Positions 12,971 through 23,023 are shown, numbered from the stretch's first letter. The stretch is DNA of 64,000 nt from Acidobacteriota bacterium (GCA_003385635.1 QQUY01000001.1:620001-684000); one strand, 5' to 3'. Notes: generated by a model not told the origin, from the letters alone. A program made the numbers and translations.

Positions 12971-13624
12971 ATGATTAACGGAATCATCGGACGAAAACTT
13001 GGAATGACGCAGCTCTTCGCTGAGGACGGAACCGTTACACCGGTAACGGTGATCAAGGCCGGGCCTTGTGTTGTTGTCCAGAAGAAAAGCGCGTCCGGAC
13101 GCGACGGATACAACGCCGTTCAGCTCGGATTGGTTGAGGACAGGCCCATCAAGATGAAGCGTGTCAGCAAGCCTATGCGCGGGCACTTTGAAAAGACCGG
13201 CGGCGGACTGCCTCCGACGCGCGTGCTTCGCGAGATCCGTCTGACCGACGAGCCTGAGGCCGAGATCGGCGAACAGGTAAAGGTCGATCTTTTCAACGAC
13301 GGAGACATGATAGAGGTCGTGGGCAAATCGAAAGGACGCGGTTTCGCGGGTACCATCAAGCGCCACAACTTCCAGCGGGGTCCGATGACGCACGGTTCGA
13401 TGAACGTCAGAAGGCCGGGTTCGATCGGTCAGTCGGCAACGCCGTCGAGGGTTCTCAAGGGAACGAAGTCGTCGGGCCATATGGGCGATGCAAGGGTCAC
13501 CGCACGCGGCCTGACGGTCGCAAAGGTTGATGCCGAGAACAACCTGATCATGGTCAGGGGCTCTGTTCCGGGTCCGAACGGCGGTCTGCTGGTCGTGAAG
13601 AAGTCGGAAAAGCAGAAAGGATAG
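12971..13624 (+). CDS. rplC: 50S ribosomal protein uL3
   Basis: Early-assembly protein near the peptidyl-transferase centre. 217 residues. Starts [16 protein letters not shown]; the central loop region contains the motif GHMGDARVT and the glutamine-containing [14 protein letters not shown] that is methylated by PrmB in other bacteria. AGGA lies four bases before the ATG. Confidence 0.98.
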   Translation: MINGIIGRKLGMTQLFAEDGTVTPVTVIKAGPCVVVQKKSASGRDGYNAVQLGLVEDRPIKMKRVSKPMRGHFEKTGGGLPPTRVLREIRLTDEPEAEIGEQVKVDLFNDGDMIEVVGKSKGRGFAGTIKRHNFQRGPMTHGSMNVRRPGSIGQSATPSRVLKGTKSSGHMGDARVTARGLTVAKVDAENNLIMVRGSVPGPNGGLLVVKKSEKQKG

Positions 13625-13672
13625 ACGGCTCGACCCGGCGGATGAAGCCGGAATTAGCCGGAGGATAAGAAT

Positions 13673-14344
13673 ATGCCTTCCGTAAAGGTTCGCAATTTGA
13701 AGAATAAGGAAGTCGGCGAGATCAAGCTCCCGGACGAAGTGTTCGGAGTAGAGATGAACGAGGGCCTGATCCACGCCGCGGTCAGAAATTACCTGGCGAA
13801 CGCACGACAGGGGACCGCGAAGACCAAGACCCGCGGAGATGTCCGCGGCGGCGGCAGGAAGCCCTGGCGCCAGAAGGGAACGGGCCGTGCTCGCGTCGCT
13901 TCGATCAGGTCACCCCTCTGGAGAGGCGGCGGAAGGGTCCACGGGCCTTTGCCGAAGGACTGGTCTTACAAGATGCCAAAGAAAATGCGCAGAGGCGCCA
14001 TCCGCGCCGCGCTTTCGGAAAGGCTTAGGGAAGGGAACCTGTACGTTGTCGAGGATATGAAGCTCGGCGGCCCGAAGACGAAAGGATTTGTCGATGTAAT
14101 GGCCAAGCTCGGGTTCTTTGACGGCAAGAAGCAGGAGAAGACGCTTCTCGTCGATTCGCTCGACAACCGCGATCTGGTCTTTTCTTCGAGAAATGTGCAG
14201 AAGACCAAGGTCGTCAACAGCTTTGGCGTGAACGTTTATGACGTCGTTTACCACGACAAGATCGTGCTTTCGAAGGAAGCCGCTGAAGAACTCGCGTCGA
14301 TACTCGATCCGAAGCGGGAGAAAGGCGTAAAGGAGGCTGAGTAG
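13673..14344 (+). CDS. rplD: 50S ribosomal protein uL4
   Basis: Large-subunit protein that lines the exit tunnel through its internal loop ([20 protein letters not shown]). 223 residues. In gamma-proteobacteria uL4 represses the S10 operon from the leader; no such leader is recognised here because the set runs on from tuf. GGAGG precedes the ATG. The C-terminal eight residues are highly charged. Confidence 0.97.
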   Translation: MPSVKVRNLKNKEVGEIKLPDEVFGVEMNEGLIHAAVRNYLANARQGTAKTKTRGDVRGGGRKPWRQKGTGRARVASIRSPLWRGGGRVHGPLPKDWSYKMPKKMRRGAIRAALSERLREGNLYVVEDMKLGGPKTKGFVDVMAKLGFFDGKKQEKTLLVDSLDNRDLVFSSRNVQKTKVVNSFGVNVYDVVYHDKIVLSKEAAEELASILDPKREKGVKEAE

Positions 14345-14345
14345 G

Positions 14346-14666
14346 ATGAGTGAAGCGATGAATATTTGGGATGTCCTCAAGGCTCCGGTCGTGACCGAAA
14401 AGTCGGTTCTGCTGAAAGAAGCGTTCGAAGGCGGAGACGAAGCTCAGGTACTGACCTTCAAGGTCGACCGCCAGGCGACGAAGGAAGACATCAGGCGCGC
14501 GGTCGAAGAGATCTTCTCGGTGAAGGTCGACAAGATCAGGACGACTAATTACAAAGGCAAGATGAAGCGGCAGGGCAGGTACGAAGGCCGCCGCGCAGAC
14601 TGGAAGAAGGCGTACGTCACGCTGAAGGCGGGTGAACCGCACGTGGATTACGCGGAAGCAATCTAG
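14346..14666 (+). CDS. rplW: 50S ribosomal protein uL23
   Basis: Protein at the tunnel exit, docking site for trigger factor and SRP. 106 residues with WDVLKAPVVTEKS at the start and the KVDKIRTTNYKGK segment. It begins one base after the rplD stop, with AGGAGG inside the end of rplD, so the two are probably translationally coupled. The gap after it holds a repeat element, not a gene. Confidence 0.97.
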   Translation: MSEAMNIWDVLKAPVVTEKSVLLKEAFEGGDEAQVLTFKVDRQATKEDIRRAVEEIFSVKVDKIRTTNYKGKMKRQGRYEGRRADWKKAYVTLKAGEPHVDYAEAI

Positions 14667-14797
14667 TCAGGTGTCAGGTTTCAATGATCAGGTATCACTG
14701 AGATCTGACCGGTTGCTTAATAAGAATTCTATCGGGGACGAGTCAATTTTAGACAAGAAACGTAATTGATACTTGATCCCTGAAAACTGAAACCTGA
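14667..14797. repeat. 131-bp element with 31-bp inverted ends between rplW and rplB
   Basis: The left end 14667-14697 (TCAGGTGTCAGGTTTC...) and the right end 14767-14797 are inverted copies that match at about 26 of 31 positions around a 69-base centre. The element starts at the base after the rplW stop and ends three bases before the rplB ATG. A single arm of the same sequence lies at 40894-40924. Confidence 0.8.
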
Positions 14798-14800
14798 ATT

Positions 14801-15631
14801 ATGCCAATCAAAAAGGTAAAACCGACGTCCCCGGCGAGGCGCTATCAGACCTTCCTTAAAAGGGAGCAGCTGACGAAAGGTGCAAAGCCCGAGAAGTCTC
14901 TTCTTGAGCCGAAGAAGCGCATTTCCGGCCGAAACAGCGACGGACGTATCACAGTCCGGAGGCGCGGTGGCGGTCACAAGCGTTTCTACAGGAAGATCGA
15001 TTTCAAGCGCGACAAAACCGGGATCCCCGGACGCGTTACCCAGATCGAGTACGATCCGAACCGCTCTGCGCATATTGCGTTGATCACTTATGTTGACGGC
15101 GAAAAGAGGTACATCCTTGCGCCCGCGAACATGGAGGTCGGACAGAACGTGATGAGCGGCCCCGAGGCTGACATTCTGCCCGGCAATGCGCTTCCGATCG
15201 TGAATATTCCGCTCGGAACAGAGATCCACAATATCGAGCTGAGGCCTGGAAAGGGCGGCCAGCTTGTGCGCTCAGCGGGTGGATTTGCACAGCTCGTGGC
15301 CAAGGAAGGCAAGCACGCACTTGTCAAGATGCCGTCAGGCGAAGTCAGAAAGATCCCCGTTGTGTGCATGGCGACAGTGGGAATGGTCGGTAACCGCGAA
15401 CACGAGAACGTTTCGCTTGGAAAAGCAGGAAGGACGCGCTGGAAAGGCCGCAGGCCGAAGGTCCGCGGTGTAGCGATGAACCCGGTCGATCACCCTCACG
15501 GCGGTGGCGAGGGCAAGACCTCCGGCGGACGTCATCCGGTGACTCCCTGGGGAATGCCGACCAAGGGGTACAAGACGAGAAAGAACAAGCGGACGCAGAA
15601 CATGATAGTACGCGATCGCAGAAGGAAGTAA
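14801..15631 (+). CDS. rplB: 50S ribosomal protein uL2
   Basis: Peptidyl-transferase-proximal protein, 276 residues, normal length. Conserved [20 protein letters not shown] and the C-terminal [16 protein letters not shown] with its essential histidine are present. There is no Shine-Dalgarno sequence: the bases before the ATG belong to the inverted-repeat element, which is unusual for a core ribosomal gene. Confidence 0.98.
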   Translation: MPIKKVKPTSPARRYQTFLKREQLTKGAKPEKSLLEPKKRISGRNSDGRITVRRRGGGHKRFYRKIDFKRDKTGIPGRVTQIEYDPNRSAHIALITYVDGEKRYILAPANMEVGQNVMSGPEADILPGNALPIVNIPLGTEIHNIELRPGKGGQLVRSAGGFAQLVAKEGKHALVKMPSGEVRKIPVVCMATVGMVGNREHENVSLGKAGRTRWKGRRPKVRGVAMNPVDHPHGGGEGKTSGGRHPVTPWGMPTKGYKTRKNKRTQNMIVRDRRRK

Positions 15632-15666
15632 GGTTTTCGGGCTGACCGAAAAAGGATTTAGGAACT

Positions 15667-15957
15667 ATGCCACGTTCAATTAAGAAAGGACCTTTCGTCG
15701 ATCTGAGCCTCCTGAAAACGCTCAGGAAGATTCAGGAAGGCGGCGCCAAGCCGCAGGCGATCAAGACCTGGTCGCGCCGTTCGACGATCACGCCGGACAT
15801 GGTCGGCCTCACTTTCGGGGTACACAACGGCAGGCGCCACATTCCGGTGTATGTCACGGAGAACATGGTCGGGCACAAGCTCGGAGAATTTTCGCCGACG
15901 AGGGTTTTCAAGGGCCATCCCGGCACAAAGGCCGAGAAGGCAGCCCGCAGAAAATAG
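15667..15957 (+). CDS. rpsS: 30S ribosomal protein uS19
   Basis: Head protein contacting uS13. 96 residues, starting [15 protein letters not shown] and containing the conserved [17 protein letters not shown] and [16 protein letters not shown]. Follows rplB by 35 bases with AGGA near the ATG. Usual length and no odd features. Confidence 0.98.
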   Translation: MPRSIKKGPFVDLSLLKTLRKIQEGGAKPQAIKTWSRRSTITPDMVGLTFGVHNGRRHIPVYVTENMVGHKLGEFSPTRVFKGHPGTKAEKAARRK

Positions 15958-16022
15958 TCGGGTATTGAGAGTGCCGGGGTTTGTTTACCCGGCGAAGGGA
16001 AACCAAGCGTTTCACCAAGACT

Positions 16023-16763
16023 ATGGAAGCAATAGCTAAGACAAGGTATCTGAAGGGCTCGCCGCGCAAGGCGAGGCTCGTCATCGACCTGGTGCGCGGA
16101 AAGAACGTGTCACACGCGCTCGCGATCCTGAAGTTCACGAACAAGCGCGCGGCAGACCCCATAGCGAAGTGCCTCCGATCGGCGATCGCCAACGCGACGT
16201 ACAAGGCCGAGCAGGAGAACATCGCTATCGATCCTGATGATCTCTGGATCAAGACATGTTTCGTAGATATGGGGCCGACTAAGAACCGTCGCAGGCTTCG
16301 ACCGGCTCCCCAGGGAAGGGCTTTCTTTGAACGCCGGCACTTTTGCCACATCACCATCGAGGTGACAAGCGAGCCCCAGGAAGAGAAGGAAGAGCCGGCA
16401 AAGAAAGATTCTAAGCCCAAGAAGGTCGGCAAGAAGCTTGCCGCCAAGGCCGAGAAGGCCGCGCCCAAAAAGGCGAAAGCCGAGAAGAAAGATGAATCGG
16501 CTAAGGCTCCGGAAGCAAAGGAAGAGGCCAAGGCTGAAGCGAAGTCCGAGGCGCCCGAAAAGAAGGAAGCCAAAAAGGACAAGGCAGAGAAGGGCAAGGC
16601 TGAAGAACCGAAAAAAGACAAAAAGGCGGAGGCCAAGGCTGAAGAGCCCAAGGCTGAAAAGAAGGAAGCCAAAGCGGAAAAGCCTGCTGCAGCTAAAGAA
16701 ACGCCTGCGGAAAAGGCAAAGGATTCGAAAGGCGACGCGAAGGCATCGTCAGAAGAGGAATAG
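16023..16763 (+). CDS. rplV: 50S ribosomal protein uL22 with long charged C-terminal tail
   Basis: uL22 spans the large subunit and narrows the exit tunnel. Residues 1-116 are the complete core (MEAIAKTRYLKGSPRKARL; tunnel hairpin around RRLRPAPQGRA). Residues 117-246 are an extra tail made almost only of Lys, Glu, Ala, Pro, Asp and Ser, more than doubling the usual length of about 110-120. The ATG at 16023 is chosen over an upstream TTG (15981) because it matches the family N-terminus. Similar tails occur on uL24, uL18 and uS17 in this window. The tail would project at the tunnel exit or the solvent side; its function is unknown. Confidence 0.95.
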   Translation: MEAIAKTRYLKGSPRKARLVIDLVRGKNVSHALAILKFTNKRAADPIAKCLRSAIANATYKAEQENIAIDPDDLWIKTCFVDMGPTKNRRRLRPAPQGRAFFERRHFCHITIEVTSEPQEEKEEPAKKDSKPKKVGKKLAAKAEKAAPKKAKAEKKDESAKAPEAKEEAKAEAKSEAPEKKEAKKDKAEKGKAEEPKKDKKAEAKAEEPKAEKKEAKAEKPAAAKETPAEKAKDSKGDAKASSEEE

Positions 16764-16790
16764 TTCCGGGTATCCCGGAAGGACTTATTT

Positions 16791-17525
16791 ATGGGTCAGA
16801 AAGTACATCCATACGGATTCAGGGTCGGATACAACAAGGACTGGCATTCGCACTGGTTTGCGAAGCACGAGTTCGCCGATTACCTAGCTGAGGACATGGC
16901 GCTCAAGCGCGACCTCAAGAGCAGGTTCTCAGGTGCCGGCGTATCGCATATCGATATCGAGCGGGCGGCCAACAGGCTGAAGATCATCATTTACACTTCG
17001 CGACCGGGCATCATCATCGGCCGCAAGGGTTCCGAGATCGAGAAGCTAAAAGAGGACCTTGCCAACAAGACCAAGCGCGATGTGATCATTTCGATCCAGG
17101 AGATCCGCAAGCCTGAGCTCAATGCTCAGTTGCAGGCCGAGAAGATCGCTTATCAGCTCGAGAAAAGGATCGCGTTCCGCCGCGCAATGAAGAAGACGAT
17201 GGAGGAATCGCTTCGCTTCGGTGCAGAGGGGATCAAGGTAATGGTCTCGGGCCGTCTGAACGGCGCCGAGATCGCGAGGACCGAATGGTCTCTTCAGGGC
17301 CAGCTTCCGCTGCACACGCTGCGCGCAGATATCGATTACGGACTCGCTGAAGCGCATACGACGATGGGGATCATCGGCGTGAAGTGCTGGATCTACCGCG
17401 GCGAGATCCTAGATCCGGATGCCAACATGGCGCGTGGAACGAATACCGATCCGATCAATGAGCCGAAGATGAGAGACGGCGGAAGACGCGGGCGCAGGCC
17501 GCGCAGGCCGGATCACAACCGCTAG
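16791..17525 (+). CDS. rpsC: 30S ribosomal protein uS3
   Basis: mRNA-entry protein with helicase role. 244 residues: N-terminal [19 protein letters not shown] domain with [17 protein letters not shown], and C-terminal S3 domain ending in an Arg-rich tail ([15 protein letters not shown]). GGAAGGA precedes the ATG. Standard length. Confidence 0.98.
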   Translation: MGQKVHPYGFRVGYNKDWHSHWFAKHEFADYLAEDMALKRDLKSRFSGAGVSHIDIERAANRLKIIIYTSRPGIIIGRKGSEIEKLKEDLANKTKRDVIISIQEIRKPELNAQLQAEKIAYQLEKRIAFRRAMKKTMEESLRFGAEGIKVMVSGRLNGAEIARTEWSLQGQLPLHTLRADIDYGLAEAHTTMGIIGVKCWIYRGEILDPDANMARGTNTDPINEPKMRDGGRRGRRPRRPDHNR

Positions 17526-17561
17526 TCGGACCGAACAGTTTTTGAAGAGGGATAGATCGTT

Positions 17562-17990
17562 ATGTTGATGCCGAAGAAGGTCAAGTACCGAAAGATGCAG
17601 AAGGGCCGTATGCGCGGAAAAGCGCATCGCGGCAGCAAGCTGAACTTCGGGGATTTCGGGCTGAAAACGCTAGAACCGGGCTACATCACCGACAGGCAGA
17701 TCGAGGCCGCACGTATCGCTATGACCCGTCACGTCAAGCGCGGCGGAAAGATCTGGATCCGTATGTTCCCGGACAAGCCGATCACGAAGAAGCCGGCGGA
17801 AACCCGTATGGGTAAAGGAAAAGGCGCACCGGACCATTGGGTTGCGGTAGTCAGGCCGGGAAGGATCCTCTACGAGATCCAGGGTGTTGACGAAGCACTC
17901 GCGCGCGAAGCGATGAGGCTGGCGGCGCAAAAGCTTCCGGTCAAAACGAAGTTCGTGACCCGTGCGGACCTTGAAGGTGGAGTCGTTTAG
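17562..17990 (+). CDS. rplP: 50S ribosomal protein uL16
   Basis: Large-subunit protein near the A site, 142 residues. Starts [17 protein letters not shown] and has the [12 protein letters not shown] segment. The arginine hydroxylated by YcfD-type oxygenases in other bacteria would be in this region. GAGGGA lies upstream of the ATG. Confidence 0.98.
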   Translation: MLMPKKVKYRKMQKGRMRGKAHRGSKLNFGDFGLKTLEPGYITDRQIEAARIAMTRHVKRGGKIWIRMFPDKPITKKPAETRMGKGKGAPDHWVAVVRPGRILYEIQGVDEALAREAMRLAAQKLPVKTKFVTRADLEGGVV

Positions 17991-17992
17991 AG

Positions 17993-18214
17993 ATGAAGAA
18001 GAAAGAACAGCTCGAACAGCTAAGAAAAATGGAACTGCCGGAGCTCCGCGAACAGGCGGATGCGCTGAAGGAATCGCTTTTCAGGCTCAATTTCCGCAAG
18101 TCGCTCGGAGTCGGCGAGGTCGTGGCGGACATCAGGCGCGAGAAAAAGACCCTGGCAAGGGTTTACACGCTCATTCAGGAACGAGAGGCGGCAGCGAAAG
18201 CGGAAGCCAAATAA
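17993..18214 (+). CDS. rpmC: 50S ribosomal protein uL29
   Basis: Small helical protein at the tunnel exit. 73 residues; the LFRLNFRKSLG core and an IRREKKTLARVYTLI-like second helix are present. It starts two bases after the rplP stop with GGTGGAG inside rplP. It has a short Ala/Lys/Glu end (REAAAKAEAK) that echoes the long tails on neighbouring proteins. Confidence 0.95.
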   Translation: MKKKEQLEQLRKMELPELREQADALKESLFRLNFRKSLGVGEVVADIRREKKTLARVYTLIQEREAAAKAEAK

Positions 18215-18230
18215 GTTGAGACATTAAGAG

Positions 18231-18677
18231 ATGGCAACGAAGAAGAAAACAGAAGCGGTCGAGGAAAAGGCCGAAGAAGTAAAGCCGCAAGAAACGGAAG
18301 CAGAGGCGAAAGCTGAGGCGAAAACCGAAGCCGCTGCAGAAACGAAGCCGGCGAAGGCTAAAAAGCCGGCCGCTTCAAAGGCGGCGGCTGAGACTTCGGC
18401 TACCGATACGAACAGCGCGCAGACAGGCGGCAAGAAGCGATCGGAACGCATCGGGATCGTTTTCTCCGACAAGATGACCGACACGGTAGTCGTCAGGGTC
18501 GACCGAAAGGTGATGCACCCGCTTTACAGAAAATACGTCAGGAAACGCAAGAAATTCATGGCCCACGATGTCATGGGTGCCGCGGAAGGCGACAAGGTGA
18601 AGATCGTCGAGACCCGCCCGCTTTCAAAGAGGAAGCGGTGGCGCGTGGTTGAGATCATTCAGAAGGCAGAGAAGTAG
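18231..18677 (+). CDS. rpsQ: 30S ribosomal protein uS17 with charged N-terminal extension
   Basis: The S17 OB-fold core occupies about residues 68-148 ([19 protein letters not shown] ... [13 protein letters not shown]). In front is an extension of about 67 residues rich in Ala, Glu, Lys and Thr that is not part of the family, whose usual length is 80-90. The ATG at 18231 has a GAGA-type site a few bases upstream, and no other ATG or GTG near the core has a better site, so the extension is probably translated. This is the only one of the four extended proteins with the tail at the N-terminus. Confidence 0.9.
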   Translation: MATKKKTEAVEEKAEEVKPQETEAEAKAEAKTEAAAETKPAKAKKPAASKAAAETSATDTNSAQTGGKKRSERIGIVFSDKMTDTVVVRVDRKVMHPLYRKYVRKRKKFMAHDVMGAAEGDKVKIVETRPLSKRKRWRVVEIIQKAEK

Positions 18678-18723
18678 TTCTTCGGAAGATCGCCGCTTTG
18701 ACGGCCGTTCGGAGTAGAAAGAG

Positions 18724-19092
18724 ATGATTCAGATGCAAACCGCCCTTATGGTGGCGGACAATTCGGGAGCGAAACGGGTGAAGATGATCATGCCGATCGG
18801 AGGTTCGACCGGGAAGGTCGCTACCCTCGGCGACAAGATCAAGATCACGGTGAAGGAAGCTTCGCCGGACGGCACCGTCAAGAAGGGCAAGGTCTATGAC
18901 GCCGTTGTCGTCAGGACCAAGAAAGAGGTCCGCAGAAAGGACGGCACCTACATCCGGTTTGACGAGAACGCCGCGGTCCTTATCAAGGATGACGGAACCC
19001 CGATCGGCACGCGTGTCTTTGGACCCGTAGCCCGCGAGCTCCGCGAGAAGAACTTTATGAAGATCGTCTCGCTCGCCCCGGAGGTTATATAG
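18724..19092 (+). CDS. rplN: 50S ribosomal protein uL14
   Basis: Intersubunit-bridge protein, 122 residues, the standard length. Starts [19 protein letters not shown] and ends in a typical [28 protein letters not shown] precedes the ATG. First gene of the spc set, in direct continuity with rpsQ (46 bases). Confidence 0.98.
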   Translation: MIQMQTALMVADNSGAKRVKMIMPIGGSTGKVATLGDKIKITVKEASPDGTVKKGKVYDAVVVRTKKEVRRKDGTYIRFDENAAVLIKDDGTPIGTRVFGPVARELREKNFMKIVSLAPEVI

Positions 19093-19094
19093 CA

Positions 19095-19583
19095 ATGATC
19101 AAGCAAAAGAAGCAGGGAACGGTCCGGTCGAGGATCAAGCGTGGCGACGAGGTCGTCTTTATCTCCGGCAAGGAGTACAACCGTTACGAGAAAGGCGAGG
19201 ACGGGAAAGCGACGCGGGTCCCCTACCGCGGCAAGGTGATCGCGGTCGATCCGCGCGGCGGACGTGTGAAGGTCGAGGGCGCGATGGTCGTCAGCAAGCA
19301 CCAGAAGCCCGTCCCCCAGATGAATATCGAGGGCGGTATCAAGAAGCTCGAGGCTTGGGTGGATTCTTCGAACGTAGCTCTGATCGATCCGGACACCGGA
19401 AAGCCGACCAGGGTTAAGTACGAGCTCCGCGACGGGCAAAAGGTCCGTGTAGCAAAGAGCGGTGCTGTAATTCCGGAGCCTGTGAAGGTGACAAAACAGG
19501 AAGCGGCTCAGGAAGAAGCTATCAAGGAAGACGCTGAAAAACAGGCCAAGGCTGAGAAAGAAGCCGCAGGCGAAGAAGAATAG
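19095..19583 (+). CDS. rplX: 50S ribosomal protein uL24 with charged C-terminal tail
   Basis: Assembly-initiator protein at the tunnel rim. The KOW-type core (RIKRGDEVVFISGKE...) and the C-terminal part with TGKPTRVKYEL run to about residue 127. A further 35 residues form a Glu/Ala/Lys tail (KQEAAQEEAIKEDAEKQ) not found in most bacterial uL24 (about 105 residues). A short insert (YNRYEKGEDGKATRVP) also lengthens the first loop. The gene starts two bases after rplN, with GGAGG upstream. Confidence 0.94.
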   Translation: MIKQKKQGTVRSRIKRGDEVVFISGKEYNRYEKGEDGKATRVPYRGKVIAVDPRGGRVKVEGAMVVSKHQKPVPQMNIEGGIKKLEAWVDSSNVALIDPDTGKPTRVKYELRDGQKVRVAKSGAVIPEPVKVTKQEAAQEEAIKEDAEKQAKAEKEAAGEEE

Positions 19584-19659
19584 AAAGGAGTTTGAGTTCC
19601 GGTAACGGCGTCTATTGAGAGCCCGGGTCCCGGAACGCGATCGAGGAGAACTCTGAAAG

Positions 19660-20202
19660 ATGGCAAGACTCAGGGATAAATACAAAGACGAGGTGGCTCC
19701 GGCTCTCGCCAAGGAATTCAGCATCGAGAATCCTATGGCGATCCCGAAGCTCGAGAAGATCGTGATCAACATGGGCGTGGGCGAGGCGATCGCCAACTCC
19801 AAGCTTCTGGATTCGGCTGTCGAGGAGCTGCGCCAGATAACGGGACAACAGCCGGTGATCACCAAAGCAAAGAAGTCGATCGCGAACTTCAAGCTCAGAG
19901 AAGGTATGAGGATCGGTGCAATGGTCACCCTTCGCGGCGACCGCATGTACGAGTTCCTCGACAGGCTGATCGCAGTCGCACTGCCCCGCGTGAGGGACTT
20001 CAGGGGCATCTCGGCAAAGTCGTTCGACGGACGCGGGAACTATACCCTCGGCGTGAAAGAACAGCTTATCTTTCCCGAGATCGATTTCAACAAGGTGGAC
20101 AAGACCAGGGGGCTTAACATCTCGATCGTGTCCACGGCGCAGAACGACGAGCAGGGCCGCGCGCTCCTCAAGTCGATGGGAATGCCGTTCCGCCAGAACT
20201 AA
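19660..20202 (+). CDS. rplE: 50S ribosomal protein uL5
   Basis: Central-protuberance protein that binds 5S rRNA and contacts uS13. 180 residues, normal length, with the conserved MGVGEA and [19 protein letters not shown] segments. GAGGAGAAC precedes the ATG. The 76-base gap from rplX contains no other gene. Confidence 0.98.
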   Translation: MARLRDKYKDEVAPALAKEFSIENPMAIPKLEKIVINMGVGEAIANSKLLDSAVEELRQITGQQPVITKAKKSIANFKLREGMRIGAMVTLRGDRMYEFLDRLIAVALPRVRDFRGISAKSFDGRGNYTLGVKEQLIFPEIDFNKVDKTRGLNISIVSTAQNDEQGRALLKSMGMPFRQN

Positions 20203-20235
20203 AAGTTTTTACATCACCCGGAAAGGGAAATTGAT

Positions 20236-20541
20236 ATGGCAAAAGTCAGCAAGATCGTAAAGAACCAGAAACGGAAAAAGTTGGTTGCCCGCTACGCCGA
20301 GAAACGGAAAGCGCTGAAGAAGATCATCAACAATCCGGATTCCACCCCTGAAGAGGTAGATGACGCCGTGATACGGCTGCAGAAGCTTCCGAGGGACGCT
20401 AGCCCTGTAAGAGTCGTCAATCGCTGTTCGCAGACCGGCAGACCGAGGGGTTATCTGAGGAAATTTGGTATTTCGCGTGTCGCTCTCAGGGAGCTCGCGC
20501 TAGAGGGGCAGATCCCCGGAGTGGTGAAGTCCAGCTGGTAG
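20236..20541 (+). CDS. rpsN: 30S ribosomal protein uS14 (zinc-free form)
   Basis: Head protein, 101 residues. The zinc-ribbon cysteines of the short form are absent and the protein has the longer N-terminal arm of the C-minus type, ending [11 protein letters not shown]. It carries the conserved [28 protein letters not shown] upstream. Use of the zinc-free form contrasts with zinc-type bL36 and uS4 in this same locus. Confidence 0.97.
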   Translation: MAKVSKIVKNQKRKKLVARYAEKRKALKKIINNPDSTPEEVDDAVIRLQKLPRDASPVRVVNRCSQTGRPRGYLRKFGISRVALRELALEGQIPGVVKSSW

Positions 20542-20597
20542 GACCGTCCGCCTTTAGGCGCGAACGCACCGAACATTTCACGGAGTAGAGACTAGTA

Positions 20598-20990
20598 ATG
20601 ACAGACCCAATAGCAGATATGCTCACACGGATTCGCAACGCGATTATGGCGAATCATTCACGTGTGGATGTTCCCGGATCGAAGCTTAAGCTGGAGGTCG
20701 CGAGGATCCTGAAAGAAGAAGGTTACATAAATAACTTTGTGACCAAGGGCGAGAAGCCGAAGTTCACGATCAGGATCTTTCTCCGATACGACGCGAAAGG
20801 CGTTTCGTCCATCACCCATCTTTCAAGGGTGTCGCGTCCGGGCAGGCGGGTGTACGTGGGGGCTACGGATATCCCCAGCGTACTCGGCGGTTACGGAGTG
20901 AACATCGTTTCGACCTCCCGCGGGCTTATGAGCGGGAAACAGGCGCGCCGCGAGAATGTTGGCGGCGAGATCCTGGCGAACATTTATTGA
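20598..20990 (+). CDS. rpsH: 30S ribosomal protein uS8
   Basis: Primary 16S rRNA-binding protein of the central domain, 130 residues. Starts MTDPIADMLTRIRNA and ends with the conserved STSRGLMSGKQARRENVGGEI. In E. coli uS8 represses the spc operon by binding the rplE message; whether this happens here is unknown. GGAG lies before the ATG. Confidence 0.98.
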   Translation: MTDPIADMLTRIRNAIMANHSRVDVPGSKLKLEVARILKEEGYINNFVTKGEKPKFTIRIFLRYDAKGVSSITHLSRVSRPGRRVYVGATDIPSVLGGYGVNIVSTSRGLMSGKQARRENVGGEILANIY

Positions 20991-21038
20991 TCCGCCTGAG
21001 GCGGGCCGGCCGCGAGGGCGTCCGGATCAGAGGTAACT

Positions 21039-21599
21039 ATGTCACGCGTAGGAAAACAACCTATCGAGGTGCCGTCGGGAGTCACGGTCACCGTTAAGGA
21101 AGGCGAGATCGAGGTCAAAGGTCCGAAAGGCACGTTGACCACACCGATCCCCGATGGGATCGAGTTCAAGCTTGAGGAAGGCCAGCTTACCGCTGAGCGC
21201 AAGGGAGACGAATTCTCGGCTCTTCATGGGCTCGCCCGGGCTCTTGCGAACAATGCCGTCGTCGGTGTCACCGAGGGTTTCTCGAAGCAGATGGATGTCG
21301 TCGGTGTGGGATACAAGGCCGAGGTTCAGGGCAAGAAGCTTGTCTTTGCGCTCGGGTACTCCCATCCGGTCGAATACCAGCTTCCAGACGGCATAGACGC
21401 ATCGGCAGAGAGGCTGCCCCAGAAGAGCTCGATCAACCAGTATCAGACGACGCTGACGCTGACAGGTATCGACAAGCAGCTGCTTGGCCAGGTCGCAGCA
21501 GAGCTTGCGAGGCTCCGGAAGCCCGATGCGTACAAGGGCAAAGGCATTCGCTACAGTGACAGGTACTATCGCCTGAAACAAGGAAAGACTGCCGCGTAA
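21039..21599 (+). CDS. rplF: 50S ribosomal protein uL6
   Basis: Protein near the factor-binding site, two related domains, 186 residues. Starts [17 protein letters not shown] and has the C-terminal [29 protein letters not shown] precedes the ATG. Normal length; nothing odd. Confidence 0.98.
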   Translation: MSRVGKQPIEVPSGVTVTVKEGEIEVKGPKGTLTTPIPDGIEFKLEEGQLTAERKGDEFSALHGLARALANNAVVGVTEGFSKQMDVVGVGYKAEVQGKKLVFALGYSHPVEYQLPDGIDASAERLPQKSSINQYQTTLTLTGIDKQLLGQVAAELARLRKPDAYKGKGIRYSDRYYRLKQGKTAA

Positions 21600-21641
21600 A
21601 GGTAGTTTTTGTGCCGCCGGCGCGGTACGGAGATCTCAGAT

Positions 21642-22199
21642 ATGGCAAATAAGAGCAGAGCGGATGTCAGGCGTTCAGTGCATACACGCATCCGAAAGAA
21701 GGTCAAAGGAACCACGGAACGGCCGAGGCTGGCTATCTACCGCAGCACCAATCACATCTATGCCCAGATCATCGATGATGTATCGGGCAAGACCCTCGCA
21801 TCTGCCTCGACGCTTGAGAAGGCGTTCAAGGGCAAGACCGGCGGGAACGTGGGCGCTGCAGAGGCGATCGGCAAAATGATCGCCGAGCGTGCGAAGGGCG
21901 CGGGCGTCGAAGAGGTCGTTTTCGACCGCGGCGGATATGTCTATCACGGCCGGGTCAAGGCCTTGATCGACGCGAGCCGCGAGGCCGGGCTCAACAAGAA
22001 CGGCGGAAACGGGGCGGCGGCGAAGAAGTCCGACGCAAAGGCTGAAGCGCCTGCCGAGGAAAAGGCTGAAGCACCGAAGAAAGCAAAGAAGAAAACCAAA
22101 GCCGAGGCACCGAAGAAAGAGAAGAAGGCCAAGAAAGAAGAAAAGGCTGAAGCTGAAGAAACTCCGGCTGAAGAGTCGGCTAAATCGGAAGAAGAGTAG
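21642..22199 (+). CDS. rplR: 50S ribosomal protein uL18 with charged C-terminal tail
   Basis: 5S rRNA-binding protein of the central protuberance. Core residues 1-117 are complete ([20 protein letters not shown] ... [20 protein letters not shown]). Residues 118-185 are an Ala/Lys/Glu/Pro tail absent from ordinary uL18 (about 120 residues). The ATG at 21642 with GGAG upstream is chosen over a GTG 33 bases earlier, which adds a Cys/Arg-rich stretch unlike the family. Confidence 0.94.
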   Translation: MANKSRADVRRSVHTRIRKKVKGTTERPRLAIYRSTNHIYAQIIDDVSGKTLASASTLEKAFKGKTGGNVGAAEAIGKMIAERAKGAGVEEVVFDRGGYVYHGRVKALIDASREAGLNKNGGNGAAAKKSDAKAEAPAEEKAEAPKKAKKKTKAEAPKKEKKAKKEEKAEAEETPAEESAKSEEE

Positions 22200-22202
22200 A
22201 CG

Positions 22203-22709
22203 ATGAACAATCAAAACAGAGTTTCACCCGACGGTCTGATCCTTAAAGAGCATCTGATCTCGATAAACAGGGTCACGAAAGTAGTAAAAGGCGGTAAGAA
22301 CCTTTCGTTCGCTGCGCTTATGGTCGTCGGCGACGAGTCAGGTCACGTCGGATTCGGGACCGGAAAGGCTAAGGAAGTGCCCAGCGCCATCAAGAAGGCG
22401 ATCGAATCGGCGAAGAACAACCTGATCAAGGTGACGCTGATCGACAACACTCTGCCGCACGAGATCCTCGGCCGTTACGGTGCCGGAAAGGTGCTTATCA
22501 AGCCGGCGGCAGAAGGAACCGGCGTCATCGCGGGAGGCGCGGTCCGCGCCGTGATGCAGGCGGTTGGAGTACAGAACGTGAGGACCAAGATCCTAGGTTC
22601 CAGTAATCCCCATAACGTGATCAGGGCGACTTTTGATGGCCTGATGAACATGAAAGACCCGTACGAGGTCGCCCGTCTGAGGGGTAAGCAGGTCGAGGAG
22701 CTTGTCTAG
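22203..22709 (+). CDS. rpsE: 30S ribosomal protein uS5
   Basis: Protein at the mRNA entry and decoding centre, 168 residues. The [18 protein letters not shown] start of the core and the [16 protein letters not shown] segment [19 protein letters not shown] are present. It starts three bases after the rplR stop, so translation is probably coupled. Confidence 0.97.
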   Translation: MNNQNRVSPDGLILKEHLISINRVTKVVKGGKNLSFAALMVVGDESGHVGFGTGKAKEVPSAIKKAIESAKNNLIKVTLIDNTLPHEILGRYGAGKVLIKPAAEGTGVIAGGAVRAVMQAVGVQNVRTKILGSSNPHNVIRATFDGLMNMKDPYEVARLRGKQVEELV

Positions 22710-22761
22710 GGGTTTCTTGAGCGGAACCGTTCTTAGAACCGGCCGCAAAGGGTGAGACGTC

Positions 22762-22962
22762 ATGGCGAAGAAAGAAGATAAGAAAGGGGGCACGATCCGC
22801 ATTGAGTATTACAAGAGCGTCATCGGCTACCCGGAAAAACAAAAACTGATGGTCCGGGGCCTCGGGTTCTCGAAGCTCAACCAGATCAAGGAAAAGCCCG
22901 ACAATGCCTCTATGCGGGGCGTCGTGGAGAAGATCCCTCACATACTGAGGATCGTCGAATAG
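22762..22962 (+). CDS. rpmD: 50S ribosomal protein uL30
   Basis: Small large-subunit protein, 66 residues. The core with [20 protein letters not shown] and the [16 protein letters not shown] end match the bacterial family. It lies between rpsE and rplO as in most bacteria. The first ten residues ([10 protein letters not shown]) are a charged leader slightly longer than usual. Confidence 0.95.
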   Translation: MAKKEDKKGGTIRIEYYKSVIGYPEKQKLMVRGLGFSKLNQIKEKPDNASMRGVVEKIPHILRIVE

Positions 22963-23023
22963 CTCTTTAGTCAAAGCGGAGAACGGGCTGTTCCCGCTTT
23001 GCGAGTTTATTGGGGAAAGAAAA

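Noticed and set aside
18948..20009. 353-codon leftward frame opposite rplN-rplX-rplE
   Set aside because: Crosses three real genes and has the Ser/Leu-rich look of an antisense frame to Lys/Glu-rich tails.
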